From Acanthaster planci (taxonomy: Eukaryota > Echinodermata > Asteroidea > Valvatida > Acanthasteridae), in NCBI RefSeq assembly GCF_001949145.1, contig NW_019091369.1:4349293-4405390 (forward strand): a stretch of DNA of 56,098 nt, read 5' to 3'. The notes below the pieces were generated by a model. It saw nothing but the letters and a program-made list of their open reading frames with translations. It was not told the origin of the DNA and did not search any database. Made by a program: the position numbers and the translations under genes. Below are positions 1-13,600 of the stretch, in pieces (position 1 is the first letter of the stretch; each line of letters begins with the position of its first letter).

Positions 1-984
1 CTTTTCAATGGGGCTTGAATTAGTGGACTTTACCCATAGAGGAAGGAGGGGAATGACTAAGCTAATGTGGGTAACCTCTCCCAGGAAGATGGATGATATA
101 CAGGTACATGGGAATACAATACCCATATGCAAGGCCTGGTTCGTGCCAAAAAGCCTCATTGGTTTAGTTTTCGAAGCTGTCACATAAACATTTAACCCCC
201 CCTCCCGCCTCCCCATTGCCTCCTGGTTTTGTGATGTATCAGAATGGCAGAAATTCGCTGGGAGCGACGGGCACGGCCTCTTTTCAGACTAAAGGAACAA
301 CTTAATTAGTTTTCAAGGTTTTAAATTTTGAGCATGTTAATCATTCTTGTTTAAATGTCAAGGAATACACGCCAAGCACCCTCTTATTCTGGGGGGCTTA
401 TTCCAACTGTAAGTGCAAACGGTGGAAAAACGAGGCGTTTTCTTCAAGTTTACTCTTAGGTGTCTGCATAGTAGTTTAAGTCATGTGGTAGATTGAAACC
501 CCGTAACTAGCACATACTTGTGCCAGTGGGGGCTAGTTTATTCTTGGGTAATTTGCGTAGTAGTTTAGTCACGTGACAGATTGAAACACTGTGACTAGCA
601 CCTACTTGTTCAGGTGGGGCTAGTTTCTAACTGTAACTGGAAACGGTGGATACACATGGTGGATAAGTGGCAAGCGTGCCAAGGATGCCAAGCGTGGCAA
701 GTTTGGGGGGCAAGCCTGCCCCCTATTCTATGGCAAAGGTGCCAAACTTGTGTGCTTCATATTAAAGAAAAAAGAAATAAATGGGCGACTTGAAAACTGT
801 GCCCAAGAAACCAAAAACTCTACTGGTTATGCATTGTCAATGTGTCATCGGAGAGTAATGCATGTAATGGTGTTAGGTGGTGTGGATGTTTCTTAAAAAG
901 TGGACAGGCCAAATTACTTTCATATTAATGCATTCATGGGTGTAAAACTGTCAGTGATGTGATCTGTTAAAATCTTTGTTTCAG
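1..984 (+). other. GET1 intron sequence with a duplicated block
   Basis: No exon is recognisable here. As the next exon starts in the middle of GET1, this stretch is read as the intron upstream of it. It contains the tandem repeat at 470-647 and, at 670-735, a run of variants of GGCAAGCGTGCCAAG and similar short words. Confidence 0.5.
470..647. repeat. Two-copy tandem repeat, unit about 89 bp
   Basis: AGTAGTTTA begins at 470 and again at 559. Each copy continues with a matching AGATTGAAAC, ACTAGCAC, TACTTGT and GGGGCTAGTTT. Flanking words AACTGTAA...AAACGGTGGA occur near 404 and near 628, so the repeated segment may be part of a longer element. Copies differ by many substitutions, so the duplication is not recent. 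Confidence 0.7.
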
Positions 985-1998
985 GGCAAAGCAAAACTGC
1001 AAAATCATTTACCATCAGTTGGGGTCTGACTATAGCTCTGAATTCACTTCAGGTGAGACATTATCTACATGTAACTGTCTTTTATTCACGGACCCTTTTT
1101 TATGTTTTATAGTTCTTTGTATTGTTAAATGAATTCAATTTTATTTGTCATGTAACCACTTCATAATTCAACCTTTGGGTTGCAATCAGGTGGAAACAAA
1201 CCTAAATAATAATAATGAAAAAAAAAAACAACTGCTGGTTCAATTTCTGCATAGCACTCATTGCTTAGACAAGAGAATGGGCTGAGCTGACCTTTGATTA
1301 CCTGTGGGATGGTACACAATCATGCGTAAATAGTGCCCCAAACATGCAAATCAGTGTTTCAGCTGGGGGGGGGGGTAACGTTGCTACACGTAACAACAAA
1401 AAGTGTGCCTTTTTGTTCACTTTGAATTCACACTAGCATTCTATATTTTTCTTTTTGCCATACACTACGAAACCATGGCTTTCTTTGTCTCACAATCATC
1501 GTTCATCCATTTTTGTGTATTAAGAATTGTGATCCTAGTTGTTCAAACATTTTGAAGGCCAAGCAGGATTTTTCCAGAAGTGTTTACTTTGATAAAATAA
1601 AAGTGTATTTGCAAATAAAGATTTTCTATTAATACAACTCATATTAAGCGAACAAGACCAGTAGTAAAACTGCTAAGCCAACTGAAGACATACTCTAGTA
1701 TTGGGTGACATGAATTTTGTATAATCTCTAACGTGAATCACTTTCCTGAATTGTAAATCCCTGTATCTTATCTTTGCAGACGGTTTGCTTAGTCTCTCTC
1801 ATCTGGATGTATCGCTATGAGCCATTGCTGGTCCTGAATGAAGACTGGTTTTGGCCGCTGTCATGGTTCATTGCTTTCCCCAGTGGTGTGCCTGGTGCTA
1901 TTGGGATTACATGCTGGATTCTGATCTGTAACAATGTACTAAAGAGAGGACAGATGATGATCAATGCTGTGTGGATGCCATCAAAGCAAGAGACATGA
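985..1998 (+). CDS. GET1: GET1/WRB, 3' part (last two coding exons)
   Basis: GET1 (WRB, CAMLG partner) is the ER membrane subunit that receives tail-anchored proteins from the GET3 ATPase and inserts them. Two exons are seen: 985-1052 (enters with 2 nt, ends in phase 0 at a GTGAGA donor) and 1780-1998 (acceptor TTTGCAG, stop TGA). They join in frame to about 94 residues. The product has three hydrophobic segments, and the stretches SLIWMYRYEPLLVL, FIAFPSGVPGAIGITCWIL and CNNVL follow the vertebrate WRB C-terminal half closely (SLIW, AFP, GITCWIL.CN). The piece just before TM1 (QSKTAKSFTISW) matches the end of the coiled coil that binds GET3. The earlier exons must lie upstream of the window. 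The tail after CNNVLKR is somewhat longer than I recall for vertebrate WRB. The identification rests on recalled family sequence. Confidence 0.85.
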
Positions 1999-2078
1999 TG
2001 AGAGATGTAGGTTAGTTTAATTATAGTGTTGAATAGATCATACAAGCTTAAAGATGTGTTGCTGTGTGAATTTTTCAT

Positions 2079-2084
2079 AATAAA
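2079..2084 (+). terminator. Poly(A) signal AATAAA for GET1
   Basis: AATAAA lies about 80 nt after the GET1 stop codon, followed by T-rich sequence. This fits a short 3' UTR. Confidence 0.5.
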
Positions 2085-5000
2085 AGTCAGTTAAGACACT
2101 TTTTTGGCAACAGAAGACTTTGAATTTCTCTTTCAGTATGAACCATGTGCACACAGCCTTTTAATTGAGATGAATTTTTTTTGCCAAATGTATTTATTTG
2201 AAGTAATGTATATGTGTAAATAAGGTAAGTTGTTTTCTTCGTGCGGGATTGCATGTCACACTTAAATATTTAAAAATGTTTTTATAGTGATACGGAAAGA
2301 ATTGATTTTGGTGAATTTCAAGAATTAAGAAGTCTGTGTTGCCGTTACCTGCCAAGGTAACTGGAAAGATACAGACAATTTGCTCAAAAGAGGGAGAGTC
2401 CCAGATCTGAGTTGTCGTTTTGGCTAAATAGTGAATATTTACAGATCGGCTATAAATAAATTCTTGGCAACTGGTGAGAAACAATGTATGTAGCACTGTA
2501 AAAGTTACAGGACAAATTGTCAGGTGGAACTTTAAGAAGGTATACATGTATTTTCATTTGAACATACTGAGCCTTGGCAACTTTCAATTTGGCCAGTGAG
2601 TCATTTTCTTAAATGTTACACTTGTTTTTGTAGTTATTGATGGAAAACTTACCTAAATATTCCAGCTTACTCTCTTTGCATTCTGAGCCATTTTCATTCA
2701 ACGACAAAATCACGGTGGCCTTGCCCCAGTTATCTGCTCTCTTGAGACCAACACTTAAAAGGTGTATGAAATGAATCCGTTAATGCCACCAGAGGGCGCG
2801 GTTCACTAGAATGTCCTTTTCTTCTTCTTAGTGAATTCTTTCATTACCGGAGAGAGATTCTGCTTGGATCAAAACGTCAGGGCTTCCATATTTCTGATTA
2901 TGACAAGTGGTGAGAAAATGTAAATATAACATACACTGCAGAACAAATTAGTTATACAGAACTCCATCACAAGTTCTGAGGAAGTTACTGCTAGTGATTG
3001 AGAGATGACCTGAGATTTGTTCGCGTTTATAAAAATGTCCGATTTACAGAGCCACCTACATGTAGCCAGTCTACAAAAGAGTGTCTTGTAATCCTGGGCT
3101 TCTTACGTGTACCTCTATCTCTTCATGGTTGATTGGGGCGATATGTATTTGGTGTACGTGTAAATTATTAAATCGGAGGTATTCATTGGGGTGAAGCAAC
3201 GCGACAGTCATGATGCGCATGACATTATGCTCATTATGTATGTACGCTGTAGGCCTAATGACATCGGCATAATAATTGGCGTTGTGTTTTTTGAAGACAT
3301 GAATGAGCATAAAATGCAGTTGTGTCATTGTCGATAAAATATACATCCAAGTATGTAGTCAGGAGGAGGTAATGTTTGCTATGGCAACAAAAAAATGTTT
3401 GCGGGCAGTACATGAAATTCCATTTGAAGCCCATCTTTATGTAATGTTACCATATCATGTATTTGATTTTACATTTAGGCGTGTAAATCGTTCGACGCTG
3501 TCGGTTATAACTTTGCTTTCCCCACACAAGGATATGACGGAATTTTTTTAAACCTTTACGGCGCTGCCCTTTAAATCAATATTCTCATTCAAATCTCGTT
3601 GTGAGATCACGTGCTTCCCGGGATTTCAACTCTAATTCGAGAGCGTATTCTCCACCGTTCGATTCAAGCCCGACCCAGAGAAGGGAAATCGAGTGAGAAA
3701 GAAAAAGAAGGGGAACGAAGAAGACTAGAGATCGATACTCGCTGTTCCGGATATCCGTTTACCGGTGCCGCCAACGAGTCAACATTGACACCGGATGGCG
3801 CTGCCTTGGCCAAGTGCGGGGCAACAGGGACCGTGCTCTATCTAGCCGCGCAGTCCCAAGCCCATTAAGTCTTCTCCGCCCGCTCTTTGCGAGTGCTGAA
3901 GTTCCGCACTGGAAATTGAATATTAAACACACTTCCGTGTTCACTGACCTAGTATTTTAACATAATGTGGGATTTACACTCGTCACTTTGAGTCCGTTCG
4001 TAGCGAACAGATATTTACAGTGTGAAGTTCATCATTGAAGCGCGGCCACAAGGCATTTTTTTTTCATTTGGAAGGTAAATTAAATTTGGAAAGTGAACAG
4101 AGTGGATTGGTCATAACGTGTCATTTTCGTTTGGATGTAAGACATTAGTATCTCAGCCTTGTTGCCCTGTAACCAACTTGCACAGGATTTCCGCGGAGGT
4201 TGGACTGGCCGTTTCATATCTCGTGAAGTCATGCGATGGGACCCCCACCCCCAAGAAAATGATTCGCATTTAATTGTTGACGTCAATAGTGTCGAAAATG
4301 TAACAACTTCACTTGCTAAAAGTAGTACAACACGTTAATTATAGAATACAAATTAGACTCTTACCTCATGGATATCCAACTGTGTCACAGCTCACCCCTG
4401 CGAGTAAGTCGGCTGAGGGCGTGTATAGTTTTAGGCATGCGATGTGCTTTGTCTTAGCCAGGGACGTTCGATATGACCCTTCTTTTGTAAAAATGAATTG
4501 GAACATGGTTGTTGTGCCTTTGACTCTATGTGAACTGGTCAATTCTTCAGTGCTACTTTGTAAATGGTTTTTCTAGTATAGTCTTCGTAATTACGAGATG
4601 TAAATATTTAAATTAGTGAACGTACTCATTGAAGTTGTTTGGGATAGCTTTCCAGCTGTAAGAGCAAATGCACCAATGTTATGATGTGGCGTTAGTAGTG
4701 ATTCTGTTTTCAAATTTGACCAGATTTCACGCGGCTGGAATTTTTAGACCTGCACTAAGTTTTCATTTTGTCCAAAAACTGAAAGTATGAAAATCATTTT
4801 TTCTCATTTTAATCTTGTTTCTCAGAATGAATACTGTTTCATGTATGAACTATTAAATAGAATGCTTACTTGAGAAACAACTGCGCTTAAATCTGAATTC
4901 TTGCAGACGATTAATTTCATTCTGGAAAGAGAAATTCCTCGCTGTCACTCTTGTTACAGCGCCCTCTTGTGATATGGCTTTCGTAAGATTAATGCTTATA

Positions 5001-7633
5001 ACCATTCTTTTTACGATAACAGTTAAAGAAATTCTTAAATATTATGATAAGGAGCGCTGTTACTGTCGGTATCAAGGTTACGAAACGTGTCTTTAACGGA
5101 AGATATAACTAAAGTTGCATTGGACAAAATTTTGTACATGAACATGTAAGAGCCGCTGCTTTTGTTTGGAAGTTAATTTCCCAACAAACTTAAAGTTACA
5201 ATAAAATTTAAGCGAAATTAGAGGCAAGGCACATGTGTTGTTTTTGGCAATAATAAGAAGTCGGCAATGAGTTGTGTTCCCACCATATGCAAAGTACTTT
5301 TGATGTTTGTGAGCACCGTCTTCTCAGTTTCTAATTCTCCTGTTCATCGGCTTGTTAATGAATGTCCCTGTCACTGTCAATTCAGGTTGTCTTGGTTTGA
5401 TCGATTCTGTGGTTTCATTATCCTTCACACGGCTGTTTTTGGAAACACCCTCTAGAAATGTGCCCCCAAATAGGATGCGTCGAACTTGAGAGGGTACACG
5501 GACTTGTTTTTTGGACATTGAGTAGGAATACATAATTTTACACTATGCAATGCAAGTGTCCGCAATTCTTATGATCTGGTGGATCATGGTACGTGATAAT
5601 CGATGTTAAATAAGGTTCAAAAGAGAGTCTGGACGCTTTGACAGCTAGCGTTAAATGATTATGCGTACCAGTAGTTCTTATGACCATGAACGATAAGAAA
5701 TTTATTTAGACAAGGATAGAAAAGTCCTTCACGAGTTCTTGATTTATAAGATTTGCTTTTGCAACACCAGTTCAGTGATCTTTGTCAGAAACTATTTCCT
5801 TGCGGTGGTATTGGCATGCGATTCAGGTAAATAATGCTTGTATCCCCAGGTGACAGAGCAGTAACCCGCCGACTTTTACGCAACCTCCCCATAAATACCA
5901 GAGGCTTAGTTAGTTATTCAGCCCCAGAAATGCGCGTATTTCTCCGTTGGCCATGGGGGAAATCCTGTCAGAACACGGCATTGTAATCGACGTTCGCATG
6001 CCTCTCACGTCCTAGGCTCATTTTTATTAAAGAAATCACTGTGCTCATATTTTCGTCTTTTTTATATCCATGTTTGTGAACGTGCTGCATATTGGACAAT
6101 GAAAGTGCTTTCAGGTTACAAAGCTAGCGGGGGTTCGATTCAATTTGAGCTGACACGATAGAGTGGGTCGCGTTTGTTCAGTACGGTCTCAGTGGGGTGA
6201 CTGCAAGCGCACAAGCTTATAATGCCTGGTAATAATGTCGATGCTGGATGTACGGTACGAACAATCTACCTTCAACGCTATCCTAACACGTTTTCCTCTT
6301 CCTGAAATGGACATCTAATGTGCAGCCCTGTACTTTGAAGTCTATGTAAAATTGCTTTCTAATTCCATTTGTGTATCTTCATGATGGATGAAAGTAGAAG
6401 TTCATCATCTTTGAGATTGCTTTCTGAACTTAACAACAGATGCCGCTGGATCATGAAGCACTAGTAATATTTATAATTTGCTGGGATCTCTTCAGTGGTG
6501 AATTTTTAAACATTTTGGTCACGGAAGAAGAAAACTTAGCATGTACCACTACTTCGAAAATGCTTTGGAATTTGGCACTCTGTTGCGGATTGGTTTCTTC
6601 TTTGGTAAACACTACCATCAGAAACCGATATTGAACATCTCACAGGAGTTTGTTATTTGCATGTTTTAGCAAATGTTGTGCAACAATACCAAATTCCTTA
6701 TGAGGTGTCTTCAAAGTATGGAGCTGAGTACAGGTGTTTGTACGTGTCCAGGAGGTTGGTGCAGTTTTACACGCTTCACTTAAAACATCTTGAAAGCAAA
6801 TTCATCAGATGGGAAATGAACATTTTCCACAGAAGTTTCAAGTTTTTTGACATTGAATATGCACAGAATTCACCATGAGAAACTATTTCCTGAAAACCTT
6901 TCAACAACGTGCGATGCATGGAATTCGTGACTGGGTGAATATAACCCTACGAATGCTGTAGACGTGGACGCCCAATAGAAGTCACTCCACGTGCGACCGA
7001 CAACATCTCAACCTATAACGACACAGATAGGCGGTTGCAGGTGTTCACGCAGTGTGTTCCGCTCAGCTTGCTTGATCAGCCACACCGCCTAGTTGCTATT
7101 ATGACCAATACCCACCTGCCGATGATCTTTATTTTTCTACTTCGATTGAGTCATATTACCAAGAATACTCAACTGCGTGGAATCAAGACGGTTGTAATTC
7201 GGTTTTTAAACAGAGATTGAGAACATAGTTTTCTGGCAATTTAACATGTCTCTGTACACAAGTCGAGGACTGTTTTCCTTTTGAAGTCTTTAGAAACTAC
7301 TCCTCAATCAATTTCTTTTCTAACGAAGATTGAGACGGTCTTAATGGAAGATTTTGTGGCGTGTAATGTATGACTTTTGTTAACAGCAACCCGGTCGCTT
7401 TAGCTGAAGTGACCGACTGCTCTACATTCAGTAGTGGTACTTCACTGTGCGCCAGAAATACTGGTGTGCCTCTCAGTGTCACTTAATTAACATTAGAGTC
7501 GGATGCTGGCTGTCGGATGCATTCTTCAAGGTGTCTCATCGTACCATCCTGCCTCCTCATTCTCATGTCGTGAAGCTAGCCACCTGTGTCATCTTTGGGA
7601 CAGCGGGTGTGGAACAGTAGGGTTTTTGCGAAG
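2085..7633. other. Intergenic region between GET1 and unit A
   Basis: 5.5 kb without an exon I can support. Open frames here are short, overlap each other on both strands and match no family I know. A relatively CpG-rich patch lies at about 3600-3900, with CACGTG near 3609, and could hold the promoter or a 5' UTR exon of the aminopeptidase gene. Two GCGCCCTC-type motifs (2786-2799 and 4959-4972) resemble CTCF sites. Confidence 0.5.
2786..2799 (+). promoter_or_regulatory. CTCF-like motif CCACCAGAGGGCGC
   Basis: The 14 bases match the bilaterian CTCF core consensus CCASYAGRKGGCRS at every position. It lies in the gap after GET1. A weaker match (12 of 14, opposite strand) is at 4959-4972. Motif match only; occupancy unknown. 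Confidence 0.35.
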
Positions 7634-10600
7634 ATGCCGCCTCAGAAAGACCGTATCGTGAACTTCATTGTTGGCCCCACCCAAGGGGGCCAGAACCATC
7701 TGGGGGAGGATGGTGAGGTGCATATGACTGGGGTACGTATTTACACCCCAAAGACCAGCTGTAATCGGCTTACCCGAATCAAGACCATCGCCGTCATTGC
7801 TGTGTGCCTTGTAATGGTCCTGACTGCTTGTCTGCTGGTCTCACTAATCGGTCGGCAGAACAATCCTTGTGTTGGTCCTGGGTCTAGATCAAGCGGCAAT
7901 CAGACTAATACCGATGAGGTATGGGTAACTCCAAAACCTGCGATGACGGGCCTTGAACTGACTACACCAAGTGATGGCAATGTACCCATCAGTAATCCCC
8001 TCTGGCAAACATTCCGCCTTCCCACTGCACTAAAACCACTTCATTACGAGTTGGAATTACGCACTGACATTTCGGCGAACACCTTTGCGGGGGCGTTGGC
8101 GATACACTTCCTCTGTCACAGTCCGACTCGCTTCATTTTGTTACACAGTTCTGGACTGAACATTGTCTCGATTGAGCTCGATGAAGCTACCTCGGCCCCT
8201 GACGGGGAAACTAGAGAGGGCTCGGCACCCAAACTGACGGGCGATCCTGAGTTTTACACTCCCTTTCATTTTATGACACTCACTGTGGATGAACAACTAC
8301 AGAAGGGCCAAATTTACATCCTCAGAATAAAATATTACTCTGATTTCAGCAACAATCTTGGAGGCCTCTACGTCAGCGAGTATAAAACCAAGCAGGGGAA
8401 AGCAAAGTAAGTGTCTGTAGCGATTAGGTAGACTTTCTTTCACATTATTATTTCCAGAAAATGATGACCATTATGAACATGTTTTGACTGTTTGGACAGT
8501 GAATATTTTCATTATAAAATTAGGCTCTTTTTAAAAACCCACTCCTATTTTGAATGCCTTATCTATCTTACTGCGCCACGTTTCCCAAGTTTGATAGGAT
8601 CCCTAGATTTCGGCTTTATTTAATCTTGAAATCCCCCGGGCCTTCATGAAAGGTCCTGTTAACAACGTCCCATGCAATATCGTGGCCTTTAAAACTCCAG
8701 GTTTACACCTTTAATTCCCACAGCTGCGCACCATCTTTTGTTGATAGTTATAGAAAAACCCAAAAGAAATTTCAAGAAAAGTGTACCAATGTCTGTGGCC
8801 TGATTTAGTTAATGAGAAGCACCGACATGTTCTGAGAAATGGCTAATTAAAAAATCATTGCCAGCAACCATTCTAGGGAGCTTTTTGTCAGTGTCGCTCA
8901 ATTTACAACCTAGCTTTTATCAATCGATACGGTGAATCTGGATCGCAAAAACACCCATAACATGCAATGTACATGCTTTTGGTGAGAGGCTTTCGACTAT
9001 TTTACTTGTGTTCCTTTTCACTCGGTGCTGTGTTTCTAGAACTTGATGTTTTTATTCGCTGGTGTGTATACAGCTGACTTGCCAACTGGCGCGTTTGTGA
9101 GGAGTCAATAAATCTTGTAATCTTAGTGCCCTTTCCTAATGCACCTTTGTTTGGACTATTTGTGTCTTGTACATCTCCATTCGTTCACCCTTTTGACTTT
9201 CGTCTTGTTTCTTCAGCAGTACCTTTTCACAGCCATTCTATTTTATTAGATATTACTCATATAGTCTCTAAACCGTTAGAAGTACTTTGGAGATTTCAGC
9301 AGGTATTGAGCAAGAAATGAATATGTGAAAATTAAATTTGCTTAAATATAACTTAAAACTTCATAGCTGTTATTTTTCATATTTGTTTCCTTTGTACCAC
9401 AACCACTGCTGAAAATGCATTCTTTATTCTCTCACGAAAAACACTCATGTGTGCGGTTGGGTCTTGGGCGAAGGTGCATGATGGAAGCTGCTTACAGAGT
9501 TTGATGCAAATTCATGGTTTGAGCATAGAAAGAAGAAGTTGGGATCAAGCAGGATCAAGACATTTCTATGTCTCTCAACACTGGACCTAGAGGCCACAAA
9601 TTCTAGCTGTTCAAGAAGAGGTTGAATGTAAGAAAGTACGTACTCCATAGGCCTACGAGAAAAGTGTAGACTTCTAGAGGTGGTGAACGCGAGACAACCA
9701 TCCAGTTTAAAGGAATGTTTGACAGTTATTGGAAAGAAAATGGTTATGGGGCATTAAAAGGCTTAAACCTATAAGCTACACCCAGTGAATGAAAATGAAA
9801 GAGATGTCATTTCATTTATCATTTTGTAGAGAGTAGAAAGCTGCGGGAAAGCGTATTTTGCCGTCTTTGAAACCTGGCTTAAGTTAGTCATAGAGCTGGG
9901 TTTGTAGCTCTATGAGTTAGTTTAGTACGGCTATCGGTTAAAAAAGAGGGCGGTATTCACTGACAAAACGAGAAAGCGACACGGCCAAACCTAAATAGCG
10001 TTTTGGAATTATTTTTCTTCTCGCGTTTCCGATGTGGGTGCTTGTATTTTTTGTACATTTGTCACTAAAATCCAAGGCGCTTGGTTGATAATGTTTTGTA
10101 GACATTTCATCAACTACTTTGATGTATGATTGTAATCAGGACAGTGATTCTTGAAACACACTCTTCTAAGACTGCCAAATTTTCTAGTTCCATGAAGGTG
10201 CCCAAAGGGATTTCTATAGTCCCTCACGTAGCTATGGCAACAGTGCGGACAACAGCCTGTCATGGTAACCCCAACTCTCCACAATTGTCATGGTGATCAG
10301 TTAATCTTTCAGCCGCGCACTTTGGTTCTTTTTTTCGAAATAAAATTCCCCGTGTTGTTGCAAGTTGAAATGTAAATCTCTCAATTTGCCCGAGAACAAA
10401 ACCTTTCTTCTGCCAGCAAGCCGAGAGAGGACTCTCAAGTTCCGGCCTTCAGATACCCGTGAGTGAAAGAGAATATCGATGTGGGCATCAGGGCTTCTTT
10501 CAGACCATTGTTGCTCCTACATCAGAGTGTCTTGCTTCAGAGATGCTCTCCCTGTTTCTTATCACCTTTTGTCCAGGAAGCAAGGGTATCAGTGTCTCGA

Positions 10601-13600
10601 CATATCTCATCTTTTTGTGTCTTTTGTGTGTTGCAAAGATGCCTTTTTCGTGGCGGCATCTTGCAGCAGTGCTTCCGAAGAAACAACGATACGACGGGTT
10701 ATAGGGAAATACAAGGTGAACGTAACTATGAGTGTGATGGTTCACCATGAAAGAAAACATGGAGTGAACTTCACGTTGGTACTGAAAGTCGTTTGTTGTG
10801 AAAAAAATGACTAATACAAACAGCAATGATTTTTATGTCAACTTAAAGGTTCTCGTTCAAGTAATTATTTAGAAATAGTGACATGTCTAAGACAATGTCG
10901 GCTTATTGAATGTTCTCAATCTTTCAAGCTTTTTCGTTCAAATAAAATTGGAATACTGATCAATAGCGCTTTCTAATTTTCTTCTTGATCGTGAATGGTA
11001 TTTAGGAACAAATATTCACAATGGAAAAACTCTGTCAACCTCTTCCAAAGGGAAGGACGTCTGGGCTTTCTGTTAAAGAACGACCTATACCAGTCTGTGT
11101 TTTTAGCCTTTATCATGGGAGCAAGGTTAAAGTCAATGTGCCAGGAACCTTTCCACGTCCGTCTTTAACATTTCTTCCAAGGATCAAATAGTCAATTAAA
11201 AATTACCACACAAGCTGGAAATTTCGAGTACTGTGTTTATACAAAGGAAAAAGGTAAGAGGAAGAGGGATGACTCAAAGTAAGTTTGTAATTGCTTAATT
11301 GACCATAGACTCGAAGATGTTTCTATTAAAAATTTTGATTCCAATCAGAATGACAATGACCTTTACGTGTCTGTAATCAATTTTTTATTTACCTCTAGAT
11401 GTTCTCCTTTATTTTAGGAAGTACGCTCAGCCTCAAAAAAGGAAGCTTTTAATATTAAAATATTCACTCTGCAGATTTCCGTAGTATATCTATAGTTTAT
11501 TCCTAAATATTCTACAGATTAGCTGATCAGTTCTTTTACTATCATTTCAGTGTTTAAACTAACGATTGTTGTATTCTCCAATTGTGTGAACTTGTAACAT
11601 TTTATAGCTGCTGCCGTGACTTAAGCAAAAAGCCGATTCCTTTCTGGTGGTGCACTCTTTGCAAAAATGTCAAATCCATGTAAGACTATCAACGATTAAA
11701 TACGGAATGGCACATTCATTTCACATCCCAATCTATTTCTAATCAGAAAATAATTGAGTTACCGCCCAAAATCTCCCTCGGGAATGAATGTCTGAGAAGA
11801 GTTCTTGAGTTGCTTCCCAATTAAATCCCAGTATTGCTCTCATCCTAGTCTGTAGAGTGCTGGACGCAAATATGCCTTTTCTTGAGGCAGGTCTCGATGG
11901 GCCTACTTAAGTCCCTCCACCCGTACTTCATCCCGTGGAATTATCTCTCTGCACTATCCAATCCCTGTGGCCTCCCAAGACCTTTCCGCCCATATTCACT
12001 TCTCTTCAAAATCGCAATGCAAGTGTACTTCCCCGGCGTGTGAAAGTTTAGTGGTCTTGCCCCATTCTGTGGGGAGGGGGTGGGTAAGTGGTCACTATCG
12101 GTGAGGAACAATTTGAAATTACCAAGTGTATTCAATGCAATGGTTGTTGATTGGGAGGTAAAACCTAACATTGCTGTATGCATGCACCTGATGCGATACG
12201 ATTCCTGTGATTGTATCTTTACTTTCAACCAACTGGAAGTTTTGTTTGCCTAAGCAAGTCAAAGAGGTTTCCTGGATCAAGTGGTTCGGTAAAATACAAA
12301 CATCTACACTGCATTAATTGTGACCGGTAATGGCACTGGGCGATGTAGTTTTAAGTCGCACGTAGTGCTTAATTGTTGACTAACGTAACAACCGTAGAAA
12401 GCGGAAATTCGGACCCGGTCAACGCCATTTATGTGGGAAGTGATGGCGTGACAAATGTATATTTAATAGCTACGTCTTCAGTTATTATTCAAACGCTTTG
12501 CAGGAAACTGTTTACTTTAAAGTTTGTTGTCATGGTAACAATTTAGGATGTATCGACTGAGCATCCACTGGACTTTGAAGCAAATTTGTTAACCTGTAAA
12601 ATGCTTGTCTAACTATTGTACACATCATTCTTTGAATTCGTTGACATTTGGAAAGTTTATTGGTTTCGTTGTTAATTGGAAGAGGGCTCTGTTCCGACAG
12701 TGCTTTTACTGCTGCCAGTGTGTCTTACAGTTCTCCAAATTATAGTCCCCCAAAGTAGGTGTTATCTTGAGGTTTAGGAATGGGTTTCTGCCGGAAAGTC
12801 AGAGAGCAGAAAGCATTTGGGGAACGACTTCGTCATCAGTTGTCATAGCAATCTAATAAAGATGTCCCACTAGATGCTTATCCTTCCTGTTGAGATCCTG
12901 AGGCAGTTTCTCTGTAGCTTCAGAAACCCATTAAATCGTGATCTTGGGAATTTTTGTTCAGGCTCTTTGTACTCGTCTTAAGGATAAAGACTCAGAGCTG
13001 TTTTCAAACGGTTTTCAAACGTCATACTCCTTTACATTTAGATATACACATGCACTAAGTTCGCGAGGAATGGTCGACAAGAAAATTTTCCGACCGAAAA
13101 TCAACATTAACTATTTCCTTGAACTTTTTAATTAGTTTTAATCTCAAAATAGAAGTGATGAATTAATGATGAATGGGTTCGTGAATTACCATTTCTGTCA
13201 TCTCGGCCTTTCTGGGCTTGTTTATGAAATGCACTATATACTTTTTGTGAAATTATCAAAGAACAGCTGGTTTCTTTTGTGTGTGAAAATCCCGCGTACA
13301 TTTGCCACTCACCTTGTCCGCTGCCGGAGTCGAAGTAGTTGCTGAGACTCAAAGACGTTTTGCTGTGAGAAACAAGGCTACGCGTCATATCCCACGAACT
13401 CGGCTATGTTGAAAGAGATAACAAAGACCTCTAGCTTAACGCAAACGATTAGTGGTTCAAAACCGAGTAATGGGGAGAATTTGTTAATTCTGATTTCTAT
13501 TTACATAATTTACCGAAGTTTGAGAACCAAACTTTCCTTTAATGTTCCTAACCAGACACTGATAACATGTAGTTCGACTGCATGAGTTTTGGGCGTGTCG

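Noticed and set aside
3611-3944. Open frames on both strands in the CpG-richer patch
   Set aside because: High GC content removes stops by chance; no recognisable domain. May be 5' UTR or promoter instead.
6128-6140. GGGGGTTCGATTC, resembling a tRNA B box
   Set aside because: No A box or cloverleaf arms around it.
7586-7633. Longer N-terminus for unit A starting MSSLGQRVW
   Set aside because: The upstream codon is GTG; animal genes normally start at ATG, and the first in-frame ATG is at 7634.
10459-10826. Four overlapping open frames in intron 1 of unit A
   Set aside because: Open on both strands in several frames, no family resemblance, no convincing splice sites.
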